Shown piece by piece: positions 20,797 through 31,217 of a stretch of 54,510 nt of DNA. The position numbers were made by a program, and so were the translations under genes. Every line of letters starts with the position of its first letter. Within the stretch, counting starts at the first letter, position 1. Source of the stretch: Prorocentrum cordatum (lineage: Eukaryota; Sar; Dinophyceae; Prorocentrales; Prorocentraceae); contig CAUYUJ010006317.1 in the NCBI GenBank assembly GCA_963575745.1, forward strand, positions 1 to 54,510, given 5' to 3'. Below the pieces are notes generated by a model that saw only the letters and a program-made list of their open reading frames with translations, did no database searches and was not told the origin of the DNA.

Positions 20797-22414
20797 TACC
20801 TCGTAGAGCTCTTCGGCATCGATGAGCTAGAGGAATTCCGGCGCGGGGTGGAGCTAGTTGGCCGACCCGGCCAGAAAGGACAAAGTGGCAGCTTTCGGTC
20901 GCATTCGCCATTATTTGGAATATATTTGACAATTCATTTTGAGAAAGCAGATTTGTCGCACCTGTAGACGAATGTGAGGGCCTCTGCGTCTTAATATGAG
21001 CTCTGTAGGCGCACATAACTCGTAGAGCTTCCCTTAGCTAGTTGCTGGAAGCTTAAGAGTAATTCCGGCGCGCTGGAGAGCTAGTTGGCAAGAAAAGTCT
21101 CGACGGACCTTTTGCTGACTTTGGGTCGGTTGAAAATTTTGTTCTCGAAATTCAGCAATTCGTTTGAGCTCTAGTACTTTTTTCTGACCATATTCGATCT
21201 TATTCCCGCTCGCCTTCGTAATCTCAGCTCGATCGGGTAAGTATTTCTGTAAAAAAGCATCGCGGCGGGATCGGCTGTTTCGAGTCATCTTGATACGCGT
21301 TGTCGGTATTTTGTACTTAACTCGAGCTGTAGGGCAGCTACAGAGCTCATTCTCACAGAAATCGATTGCGAATCATCAGGCGCGTTCGTCTGTTCCATCT
21401 AGAGGTCTGAACTCGGTCTGCTCCCCAAGCTAGGTTCGCGAAACTAGTCGTATGGTTCGAGTCATCTTGAGAGGTGCTGTCAGTTTTCTGCACTTAGCTC
21501 GGCCTGTAGGGGGGCTACAGGGCTCGTACTCGCAGAAATCGATTCGGAGACATCAGGCGCGTCCGCCTGCCAAATCCAGAGCTCAGAACTCGGTGTGCTG
21601 CCCGAGCTGGGTCCGCAAACCTATTTGTATTCTTCGAGTGATCTTGAGAGGTGCTGTCGTTTTCTGTACTTAACTCGAGCTGTAAGGGGGCTGCAGGGCT
21701 GGTAACCATTGGAATCGATTCGGAGACATCAGTCGCGTCCGGCTGTCGCATTCAGAGCTCTGAACTCGGTCTGCTGCCCGAGCTAGGTCTGCGAAACTAT
21801 TCGTATTGTTTGAGTCATCTTCAGAGGTGCAGTCGGTTTTCTGCACTTAACTCGGGCTGTAAGGGGGCTGCAGGGCTGTTAATCACAGGAATCGATTCGG
21901 AGACATCAGGCGCGCCCGCCTGTTGCATTGAGGTCTGAACTCGGTCTGATACTCGAGCTAGATTCGCGAAACTATTTGTATTGTTCGAGTGATCTTGAGA
22001 GGTGCTGTCGATTCTCGCACGTATCTCGGGCTGTAGAAGAGCTACGGAGCTCGTGCGCACAGAAAACGATCCAGGAGCATGAGGGGCGTTCGGCTGTTGC
22101 ATCGAGAGGTCTGAAATCGCTTAGGCTGAAAAACTATTCGTTCTCTGCAATTTTTTGCGATATTATATATGGTCAGGAAGCTCTACGAGTCCCCCGGCGG
22201 TAAGAAAGGTTGACGGTTTACCGCCGGCGCCCAGTTTACTATCAAAACACTTGGGGGAACCAACTTCATGTCGACATGAAAACAAATAAATGTTCAATTT
22301 TTTGGAAAATGCCTCCAGAAGCTCTCTCCTTCGACTCTGAGCACTCTTACGCGTGGGAGAAGCTCTACGAGGTCCCCGGCGGTGGCCAGGTTGACGGTTC
22401 ACCGCCGGTGCCAG
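20797..22414 (+). mobile_element. Family A element split by a complete family B
   Basis: Left half 20797-21015 (TACCTCGTAGAGCTC to GGCGCACA). Right half 22235-22414 (TTTACTATCAAAACACTTGG to the hairpin and GTGCCAG). The intact sequence across the break is present at 26210-26225 (GGCGCACATTTACTATC). This gives a precise target of ACA^TTTACT. Confidence 0.9.
21016..22234 (+). mobile_element. Family B element, complete, nested in A
   Basis: 1219 bp with both ends: TAACTCGTAGAGCTTCC at the left and GGAAGCTCTACGAGT, GGCGGTAAGAAAGG...TTTACCGCC, CCCAG at the right. The left hairpin has a shortened loop ('ttagctagttgctggaag'). Monomers start near 21275, 21453, 21636, 21811 and 21987. This is the cleanest full-length family B in the window. 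Confidence 0.9.
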
Positions 22415-23539
22415 TAACTCGTAGAGCTTCCCTTAGCAAGTTATTGCTGGAAGCTTAAGAGTAATTCCGGGGCGCTGGAGAGCTAGTGGCAAGAAAAATC
22501 TCGACGGACCTTTTGGTGACTTTTGGTCGGTTGAAAATTTTGTTCTCGAAATTCAACTATTCGTTAGAGCTCTAGTATTTTTTCCCGTGATATTCGATCT
22601 TATTCCCGCTCGCCATCTTGATCTCAGCTCGATCGGGTACCTTTTATTGCCAAAAAGCGCCCAGGCGGGATCGGCCGTCTCGAGTCATCTTGATACGCGC
22701 TGTCGGTATATTGGACTTAACTCGAGATACAGGACAGCTACAGAGATGATAAGCACACCTTATCGATTCAGAATGATCAGGCGCGTTCGTCTGTTGCATC
22801 CAGAGGTCTGAATTCGGTCTGCTAGCCGAGCTAGGTCCGCAAACCTGTTCGTATTATTCGAGTCATCTTGACATGCGCTCTCGGTTTTCTGTACTTAACT
22901 CGAGCTATATAACAGCTACAGAGCTGATGCTTACGAAACTGTTCGTATTGTTCGAGTCATCTTGAGAGGTGCTGTCGGTTTTCTGTACTTAACTCGAGTT
23001 GTGGGGGGCCACAGTGCTGGTAGTCACAAGAGTCGATTCGGAGACATCAGGCGCGTCCACCTGTCGAATCGAGAGCTCGGAACTCGCTCTGCTGCCCGAA
23101 CTAGGTCCGCGAAGCTATTCGTATTGTTCGAGTCATCCTGAGATGCTGTCGGTTTCTGCACTTAAGTCGGGCTGTAAGAGGGCTGCAGGGCTGGTAATCA
23201 CATGACTCGATTCGGAGACATCAGACGCGTCCACCTGTCCATTCAGAGGCCTGAACTTGGTCTCATACTCGAGCTAGGTTTGCCAAACTATTCGTATTGT
23301 TCGAGTCATCGGTTGCTGTCGATTTACGCACGTAACTCGGGCTGTAGGAGAGCTACAGAGCTCGTACAGAAGACAATACAGAAGCATCGGGGGCGTTCGG
23401 ATGTTACGTCGAGAGGTCTGAAATCGCTTGGGCTGAAAAACTACTCGTTCTCTGCATTTTTTCGACATTCTATATTGTCAGGAAGCTCTACGAGTCCCCC
23501 GGCGGTAAGAAAGGTTGACGGTTTACCGCCGGCGCCTAG
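22415..23539 (+). mobile_element. Family B element
   Basis: Complete left end TAACTCGTAGAGCTTCC with the AGCAA-GTTA-TTGCT inner stem. Leader, then about five monomers, one of them shortened near 22930. The right end at 23485-23539 ends CCTAG. Confidence 0.85.
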
Positions 23540-23962
23540 TTCTTATTTCATTCCGTCGAAGAATTCTCCCGAGCGAAGCCAGGGACCGACTTCACGTTGG
23601 CAGTCCAAAAATGCAATTTTCCAGTTTTGCAGAAAATGCCATCAGAAGCTATCTGCTTGCACTTCTAGTTCTCTCAGGCGTCTGCTTGCACTTCTAGTGC
23701 CTCGTAGAGCTCTGATGGTAGAAGAGCTAGAGGAATTCGGCGACAGGGTGGAGCTAGTTGGCGAAATGTCGAAAAGAGACGCGATCATACCTTCCGCGGC
23801 CTGGCTCAGCCGATTTTGCAGTTCTAACAATTCGTTTGGGCTGCTATTTGCGCAGAGCGAAGCTTGGCATTACAGAAGTTACCTCACAAATTCTTAGTTC
23901 ATTCCGTCGAAAATTTCTCCCGAGCGAAGCCAGGGACCGACTTCGCGTTGGCAGTCCAAAAA
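23540..23962 (+). mobile_element. Unusual element with a family A-like left end between direct repeats
   Basis: A segment of about 64 bp (CATTCCGTCGAA..., 'cgagcgaagccagggaccga', 'ttggcagtccaaaaa') occurs at 23551-23614 and again at 23900-23962. Between them, at 23698, lies a diverged left end (TGCCTCGTAGAGCTC, GAAGAGCTAGAGG, GTGGAGCTAGTTGG) with an unrelated interior. I see no matching right end. It may be a fourth sub-family or a recombined A. Confidence 0.5.
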
Positions 23963-24858
23963 TACCTCGTAGAGCTCTTCGGCATCGATGAGCTAGAGGA
24001 ATTCTGGCGCGGGGTGGGGCTAGTTGGCCGACCCGACCAAAAGAGACAATGTGATAACCTTGGGTCGGTTTTGCTTTGGTTTGAAAGATATTTGGCAATT
24101 CATTTTTAGAACCGGTATTTTTCTCACGTGTAGTGGGTTATGCCGCGTCTGCCAGTTAAATTCTCAGTTCCGTAGCTGCAATATTACTATCAAAAGACTT
24201 GCTGGAACCAACTGCGTTCCGAGTCACCTTGACATGCGTTCACGGTTTTCTGTACTTAACTCGAGATTTCGAGAGCTACAGAGCTGATGCTTACAGAAAC
24301 CGATTCAGAATGATCAGGCGCGTTCGCCTGTTGCATCCAGAGGCCTGAACTCGGTCTGCTACTCGAGCTACGTCCGTAAAAGTCATTCTCACCAGTGATG
24401 CCGGTTTTCTGTACTCAACTCAAGATTCAGAGGAGCTACAGAGCTGGTGCGCACATAAACTGATTCAGTATCACCAGGCGCTTGCGTCTGTTGCATCGAG
24501 AGGCCTGAACTCGTTCTGCTAGTCGAGCTAGGTCCACAACACTATTCGTATTTCTCAAGTTCTCTTTAGAGGCGCTGTCGGTATTCTGCACTTAACTCTA
24601 GCTGTAGCACAGCTACAGAGGTGGTACGCACAGAAACCGATACATAATCATCAAGGGCGTTTGGCTGAAGCATCTAGAGCTCTGAACAGAGTCTGCTTCT
24701 CGAGTTAAGTCCGCAAAACTATTTGTATGCGATCGATTTGTTAGAGTTTTTTGGCTCTCGCTTAAGCTTGCTTCACGTGTTCCGAGGAGCTGGGCAAGAA
24801 AAGAGCTCTACGAGGTCCCCGGCGGTAACCAGGTTGACGGTTTACCGCCGGCGCCCAG
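23963..24858 (+). mobile_element. Family A (sub-type 2) carrying 177-bp monomers
   Basis: A left end and A2 middle up to about 24215, then about three diverged 177-bp monomers (24220-24720). The A2 tail follows ('cttcacgtgttccgaggagc') with GAGCTCTACGAGG, GGCGGTAACC...TTTACCGCC and CCCAG. The monomer block is thus not exclusive to family B. Confidence 0.75.
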
Positions 24859-26016
24859 TTCCGGGGCGCTGGAGAGCTAGTCGGCAAGAAAAATCTCGAC
24901 GGACCTTTTGCTGACTTTTGGTCGGTTGAAAAATTTGTTCTCGAAATTCAACAGTTCGTTTGAGCTCTAGTATTTTTTCCCATGATATTCGATCTTATTC
25001 CCGCTCGCCATCTTGATCTCAGCTCGATCGGGTACCTTCTACTGCCAAAAAGCAGGCAGGCGGGATCGGCCGTTTCAAGTCATCTTGACACGCGATGACG
25101 GTTTTCTGAAGATAACTCGAGCTTCAGGACAGCTACAGAGCTGGTAAGCACAGCTAATCGATTCAGAATGATCAGGCGCGTTCGCCTGTTGAATCTAGAG
25201 GTCTGAACTCCGTCTGCTAGCCGAGCTAGGTCCGCAAACTTATTCATATTATTCGGGTCATCTTGACAGACGCTCTCGGTTTTCTGTACTTAACTCGAGC
25301 TATAGGACAGCTTCAGAGCTGATACTTACAGAAACCGATTCTGAATCATCAGTAGCATTTGTCTGTTGAATCGAGAGCTCTGAGCTCGGTCTGCTGCTCG
25401 ATCTAGAATCGCAAACTATTCGTATTGTTCGAGTCATCTTGAGAGGTGCTGTCGGTTTTCTGCACTCAACTCGGGCTGGGGGGGGGGGCTACAGTGCTGG
25501 TGGTCACATGAATCGATTTGAAGACATCAGGCGCGTCCGCCTGTCGAATCCAGAGCTCGGAACTCGCTGGCCGAACTAGTCCGCAAAACTATTGTATTGT
25601 TCGAGTTATCATGAGAGATGCTGTCGATTTACGCACGTAACTCGGGCTGTGGGGTGGCTGCAGGGCTGGTAATCACAGGAGTCGATTCGCAGACATCAGA
25701 CGCGTCCGCCTGTCGCATTCAGAGATCTGAACTCGGTTTGATACTCGAGCTGGGTTGCCAAACTATTCGTTTTGTCAGAGTCTTCTTGAGAGGTGCTGTC
25801 GATTTACGCGCCTAACTCGGGCTGTAGGAGAGCTACAGAGCCCGTAAAGAAGACAAGCCAGAAGCATCGGAGGCGTTCAGCTGTTGCATCGAGAGGTCTG
25901 AAATCGCTTGGGCTGAAAACTATTCGTTCTCTGCATTTTTCACATTATATATTGTCAGGAAGCTCTACGAGCCCCCCGGCGGTAAGAAAGGTTGACGGCT
26001 TACCGCCGGCGCCCAG
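24859..26016 (+). mobile_element. Family B element
   Basis: Leader from TTCCGGGGCGCTGG. Five monomers (near 25077, 25256, 25431, 25604 and 25777), with a 10-G run at 25479. Right end 25957-26016, with 3' arm CTTACCGCC. Confidence 0.85.
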
Positions 26017-26394
26017 TCGATGAGCTAGAGGAATTCCGGCGCGGGGTGGAGCTAGTTGGCCCACCCGGCCAGAAAGGACAAAGTGTTAACTTTTGGTCGG
26101 TTTTGCCATTATTTGAAAGATATTTGACCATTCATTTTGAGAAAGCAGATTTTGCGCACCTGCAGACGAATGTGAGGGCCTCTGCGTCTTAGTACGAGCT
26201 CTGTAGGCGCACATTTACTATCAAAACACTTGGGGGAACCAACTTCATGTCGACATGAAAAAAATACATGTTTATTTTTTGTTGAAAAATGCCTCCAGAA
26301 GCTCTCTCCTTCGACTCTGAGCACTCTTATGCGTGGGAGGAGCTCTACGAGGTTCCCTGCGGTGACCAGGTTGACGGTTCACCGCCGGTGCCAG
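26017..26394 (+). mobile_element. Family A (sub-type 1), missing first about 23 bp
   Basis: Starts at TCGATGAGCTAGAGG directly after the CAG of the preceding B. The interior is intact and provides the unbroken reference for the B insertion at 21016. The right end is GGAGCTCTACGAGG, CCCTGCGGTGACC...TTCACCGCCGGTGCCAG. Confidence 0.8.
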
Positions 26395-26482
26395 TCAGAA
26401 AATATCTGCTATCCCCGAGGGTCTCTTCGCTCTCCGGGTTTTGGAAGGTGTCTTCGCTCTCCGGGTTTTGCACGCCAGCAAG
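26395..26482 (+). mobile_element. Two stacked family C right ends
   Basis: 'cttcgctctccgggttttgg' occurs twice (26427, 26451). The second ends CACGCCAGCAAG followed by T and the next A element. Confidence 0.6.
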
Positions 26483-26886
26483 TGCCTCGTAGAGCTCTTC
26501 GGCATCGGTGAGCTAGAGGAATTCCGGCGCGGGGTGGAGCTTGTTGGCCGACCCGACCAAAAGAGACAATGTGACAACTTTGGGTCGGTTTTGCGAATAT
26601 TTCAAAGATATTTGACCATTCATTTCGAGAACGGTTTTTTTGTTTTCCACGTATAGTGGGTTATGCCGCGTTTGCCAGTCAAATTCTCAGGTCTGTAGGT
26701 GCAATATTACTATGGAAAGACATGCTGGAACCGGCTTTGTATGAAAACCAAAAAATCGTGATTTTTCGAGTTTTCCTGGTCTCACTTCAGAAGCTTCCTG
26801 CATGTGTTCCGAGGAGCGCTGTGCAACAAAAGATCTCTACGAGGTGCCCGGCGGTAGCCTGATTGACGGTTTACTGCCGGTTCCTA
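26483..26886 (+). mobile_element. Family A (sub-type 2), full length
   Basis: Left TGCCTCGTAGAGCTC. Right GATCTCTACGAGG, CCGGCGGTAGCC...GTTTACTGCCGG, TTCCTA. The terminal bases are eroded compared with sub-type 2 at 11077, and the next B follows directly. Confidence 0.75.
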
Positions 26887-28092
26887 TAACTCGTAGAGCT
26901 TCCATTAGCAAGTTATTGCTGGAAGCTTAAGAGTAATTCCGGGGCGCTGGAGAGCTAGTTGGCAAGAAAAATCTCGACGGACCTTTTGCTGACTTTTGGT
27001 CGGTTGAAAGTTTTGTTCTCGAAATTCAACCATTCATTAGAGCTCTAGTATTTTTTCCCGTGATATCCGATCTTATTCCCGCTCGCTATCTTGATCTCAG
27101 CTCGATCGGATAGCTTTTACTGCCAGAAAGCGTCCAGGCGGGATCGGCCGTTTCGAGTCATCTTGATACGCGCTGTCGGTATATTGGACTTACCTCGAGA
27201 TACAGGACAGCTACAGAGCTGGTAGGCACACCTTATCGATTCAGAATGATCCGGCGCGTTCGTGTGTTGCATCTAGGGGTCTGAAATCGGTCTGCTAGCC
27301 GAGCTAGGTCCGCAAACCTATTCGTATTATTCGAGTCACCTTGACAGGCGCTCTCGGATTTCTGTACTGAACTCGAGCTATATGACAGCTACAGAGCTGA
27401 TACTTACAGAAACCGATTCAGAGTCATCAGTCGCGTTTGTCTGTTGAATCCAGAGCTCTGAACTCGGTTTGCTGCTTGCTCTAGAATCGCGAAACTGTTC
27501 GTATTGTTCGAGTCATCTTGAGAGGTGCTGTGTGTATTCTGTACTTAACTCGGGTTGTGTGGGGGGGTACGTCACAGGAATCGATTGGGAGACATCAGGC
27601 GCGTCCGCCTGTCGAATCCAGAATCTGAACTCGGTCTGCTGCCCGAACTAGGTCCGCGAAACTATTCGTATTGTTCGAGTCATCCTGAGATGCTCTCGGT
27701 TTCTGCACTTAAATCGGGCTGTCAGGGGGCTGCAGGGCTGGTAATCACAGGAATCGATTGGGAGACATCAGACGCGTCCGCCTGTCGCATCCAGAGGCCT
27801 GAACTCGGTCTGATACCCGAGCTAGGTTTGCCAAACTACTCGTATTGTTCGAGTCATCTTCAGGGTTGCTGTCGATTTACGCACGTAACTCGGGCTGTAG
27901 GAGAGCTACAGAGCTCGAACAGAAGACAATCCAGAAGCATCGGGGGCGTTCGGCTGTTGCATCGAGAGGTCTGAATCGCTTGGGCTGAAAAACTACTCGT
28001 TCTCTGCAATTTTTCCGACATTATATATTGTCAGGAAGCTCTACGAGTCCCCCGGCGGTAAGAAAGGTTGACGGTTTACCGCCGGCGCCCAG
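26887..28092 (+). mobile_element. Family B element, complete
   Basis: 1206 bp. TAACTCGTAGAGCTTCC with hairpin at the left. Monomers near 27155, 27332, 27509, 27683 and 27855. Right end 28032-28092. A 35-bp unique spacer separates it from the next B. Confidence 0.9.
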
Positions 28093-28128
28093 TTGCGTCT
28101 CCAGCGCTGACAGAAGACCGATTCCAGG

Positions 28129-29346
28129 TAACTCGTAGAGCTTCCCTTAGCAAGTTGTTGCTGGAAGCTTAAGAGTAATTCCGGGGCGCTGGAGAGCTAG
28201 TTGGCAAGAAAAATCTCGACGGACCTTTTGCTGACTTTTGGTCGGTTGAAAATTTTGTTCTCGAAATTCCTCAGTTCGTTTGAGCTCTAGTATTTTTTCC
28301 CGTGATATTCGATCTTAATCCCACTCGCCATCTTGATCTCAGCTCGATCGGGTACCTTTTACTGCCAAAAAGCACACGGGCGGGATCGGCCGTTTCGAGT
28401 CATCTTGATACGCGCTCTCGGTATATTGGACTTAACTCGAGATACAGGACAGCTGCATAGCTGGTAAGCACACCTTATCGGTTCAGAATGATCAGGCGCG
28501 TTCGTCTGTTGTATCCAGAGGTCTGAACTCGGTCTGCTAACCGAGCTAGGTCTGCAAACCTATTCGTATTATTCCAGTACTCTAGACAGACGCTCTCGGT
28601 TTTCTGTATTTATGTCGAGCTATATGACAGCTACAGATCTGATACTCACGGAAACTGATTCAGAATCGTCAGTCGCGTTCGTCTGTTGAACCGAGAGCTC
28701 TGAACTCGGTCTGCTGCCCGATCTAGATTCGCGAACTTATTCGTATTCTTCGAGTCATCTTGACAGGTGCTGCCGGTTTTCTGTACTTGACTTGGGCTGT
28801 AGGGCGTCTACAGTGCTGGTATTCACAGGAATCGATTTGGAGACATGAGGCGCGTCCGCCTGTCGGATCGAGAGCTCGGAACTCGGTCTGCTGCCCGAAC
28901 TAGGTCCGCGAAACTATTCGTATTGTTCGAGTCATCCTGAGAGGTGCTGCCGGTTTTCTGCACTTAACTCGGGCTGTAGGGGGGCTGCAGCGCTGGTAAT
29001 CACAGGAATCGATTCGGAGACATCAGAGGCGTCCGCCTGTCGCATTGAGAGGTCTGAACTCGGTCTGATACTCGAGCTGGGTTTGCCAAACTATTTGTGT
29101 TTGTTCGAGTCATTGAGAGGTGCTGTCGATTTGCGCGCCTAACTCGGGCAGGAGAGCTACAGAGCTCGTACAGAACACAATCCAGAATCATCGGGGGCGT
29201 TCGGCTGTTGCATCGAGAGGTCTGAAATCGCTTGGGCTGAAAAACTATTTTCGTTATCTGATTTTTTTTCGACATTGTATATTGTCAGGAAGCTCTACGA
29301 GTCCCCCGGCGGTAAGAAAGGTTGACGGTTTACCGCCGGCGCCCAG
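28129..29346 (+). mobile_element. Family B element, complete
   Basis: 1218 bp, both ends intact, five monomers. Inserted in unique sequence at GATTCCAGG^TGTC or similar. The original target cannot be reconstructed here. The right hairpin is GGCGGTAAGAAAGG...TTTACCGCC. Confidence 0.88.
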
Positions 29347-29984
29347 TGTCTAGATACGTCAGACTATCGCGCCTGATGATCACCTTCCGATTGCTGTGCC
29401 AAAGAACTCTGTAGCTGATCTGCAGCTACCAAAGTCTAGAACATCGTCATCATCTCCAAAGAAATAGGATACGAATAGTTATGCGGACCTGCTTGAGTGA
29501 CAGACCGAGTTCAGGCATAAGGATACTCCAGACGAATGCGCTTGATGATTCAAGATCGATCAGGTGTGCCTACCAGCTCTGTAGCTACCCTACAGCTCGA
29601 GTTAAGTTGAGAATGGCCCAGAACTGGGACATTCTCAAGTCAACTCGCGCTTGACTGGAACTTCTCGCAGATGTGCTACTGAGCTCTTCAGCACAGCAAT
29701 CAGAAGGAAATCATCTGGTGCGATAATCTGAAGTATCTAGACGCCTGCACTCGGTCTACTATCAGCGCTGAGGCTGAACAACTACTCGTGCCCTGCAAAT
29801 TTCCTGGAGATTGTGATGGTTTTCTTGACTCAACTCGAGCTGCAGATGTTTTACAAGGGTTTCCAATCTATTCCTCCCTTAATTTTCTGGAGATTTTGAT
29901 TCTTTTCTTGACTCAGCTCGAGCTGCAGATGCGTACAGCGCTGCTAAGCACAGCAATCGTAATGAAATTATCAGGCGCACTGGG
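29347..29984 (-). repeat. Diverged antisense 177-bp monomers
   Basis: Reverse-complement monomer landmarks such as 'cagaccgagttcaggc', 'cagctctgtagcta' and 'cagctcgagttaag' recur with substantial divergence. Orientation is opposite to the B arrays to the left. A near-duplicate stretch lies at 29840-29935 ('ttctcgactcaactcgagctgcag'-like on the plus strand), so the end of the region may itself be rearranged. Confidence 0.6.
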
Positions 29985-30310
29985 ACCCGGCCAGAACGGA
30001 CAATGTGACAACTTTGGGTCGGTTTTGCTAAGATTTCAAAGAGATTTAACATTTCTTTTGAGAAAGCAGATTTTTACGCTGAGCATGTGCATATAAGCTT
30101 TGTTCTGAGAGCAGCTGAGCTCTCCAGAGGGTGTTTGACTATCGTATGACTTCCCCGAACCGACCTCGTATTGACATCAAAAACGCAAAAATGAAGATTC
30201 CAAGAAAATCTTCTCCGAAGTTCTTTGCTTTGATTCTGAGCAGTCTTACGCGTCTAAGGAGCTCTACGAGGCTCCCGGCGGTGACCAGGTTGACGCTTAC
30301 CGCCGGCGCA
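29985..30310 (+). mobile_element. Family A (sub-type 5), left-truncated
   Basis: Starts near GACCCGGCCAGAACGG. The middle is 'acgctgagcatgtgcatata' and 'ccccgaaccgacctcgtatt'. The right end at 30260-30310 has GAGCTCTACGAGG, CCCGGCGGTGACC...GCTTACCGCCGGCGC and then runs into the next A. Confidence 0.7.
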
Positions 30311-30587
30311 ATTTCGGTCGGTTATGCTAAGATTTCAAAGATATCCAACCACTCATTTTGAGAAAGCAGATTCTTACGCTGAGCATTTGCATGCAAGCTT
30401 CGTTCTGAGAGCAGCTCAGCTCTCCCGACCGAGTTTCACTATGGTTTCACTTCCGGGAACCGACCTCGTATTGAGATCAAAAAAATGCCAAAATGAAGAT
30501 TTTAAGAACATCTTCTGCGAAGTTCCCTGCTTCGATTCTGAGCACTCTTACGCGTGCAAGGAGCTCTGCGAGGTTCCCGGCGGTGAC

Positions 30588-31217
30588 GATGTTGGTGCTG
30601 TCCCTCCTCGGGGATCTCAGCGGCGACCTGGCCCGTCGGTGGCCTCCTCGAGCCGCATTGTGCGGACAGGTTTTCTGTGCGCACACGTCGTACTCCACTG
30701 TGCATCTCGTGTACGGGCCGTCCCATATCTTGGGGTACTTCGTCGGCTGCGACAGCCTCCTCTCCGTGGGCCTACAGACGATAGGTGCCAGGCTTCTCTG
30801 TGGTGCCAAGTGAGACAGCTCCTATTGGAGCAGGTGCGTAGGCCGCTTTCTTTGATTGTACTCACTGCACTTGTTATCTTGTACTTCAGGCCGTTTGTTT
30901 GTTTTTGTTGCATTGTCAGCTTGCACTTCCAGGCTGCTTGTGATTGTACTCGTTGCATTTGTTATCTTGTACGAGTTGTTCGCAGCACGTATCCAATTCT
31001 GACATTGGTCGGTTTGAGTATCCTTATTCACTACGCAGTGGGAACCTTCGAGAGGTGGTTGGAATCGTTGCTTTCGTGAGTTAGAAGTTGACTTCTACGA
31101 CGAACGTGAAAGGTGCAGGTGTTGTGTGTGTGTGGTATCGATCTTTATAACGATATTCAGGACTGTTGGAACTGTAAGTCTGGAAATCGACTAGGCCTTC
31201 GGCGGACGAGACACACA
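30588..31217 (+). promoter_or_regulatory. LINE 5' leader, possible internal promoter
   Basis: Sequence from the insertion junction to the first in-frame ATG of ORF1. Stops at 31077, 31089 and 31107 close the ORF1 frame upstream. A T-rich half (30845-31075) contains repeated 'cttgt(a/t)' words and direct repeats of 'tcactgcacttgttatcttg' / 'tcgttgcatttgttatcttg' (30850 and 30949), about 99 bp apart. No TATA box or known dinoflagellate promoter was recognised. A regulatory role is inferred from position only. Confidence 0.4.

Noticed and set aside
1-30587. CRISPR-like array, because short hairpin repeats recur many times
   Set aside because: Spacing is irregular (hundreds to more than 1000 bp), the spacers are themselves repeats, and no cas-like genes or leader exist.
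30324-31079. 251-codon frame spanning the 5' junction of the LINE
   Set aside because: Starts in a family A element and crosses the insertion site. A chance frame in the leader.
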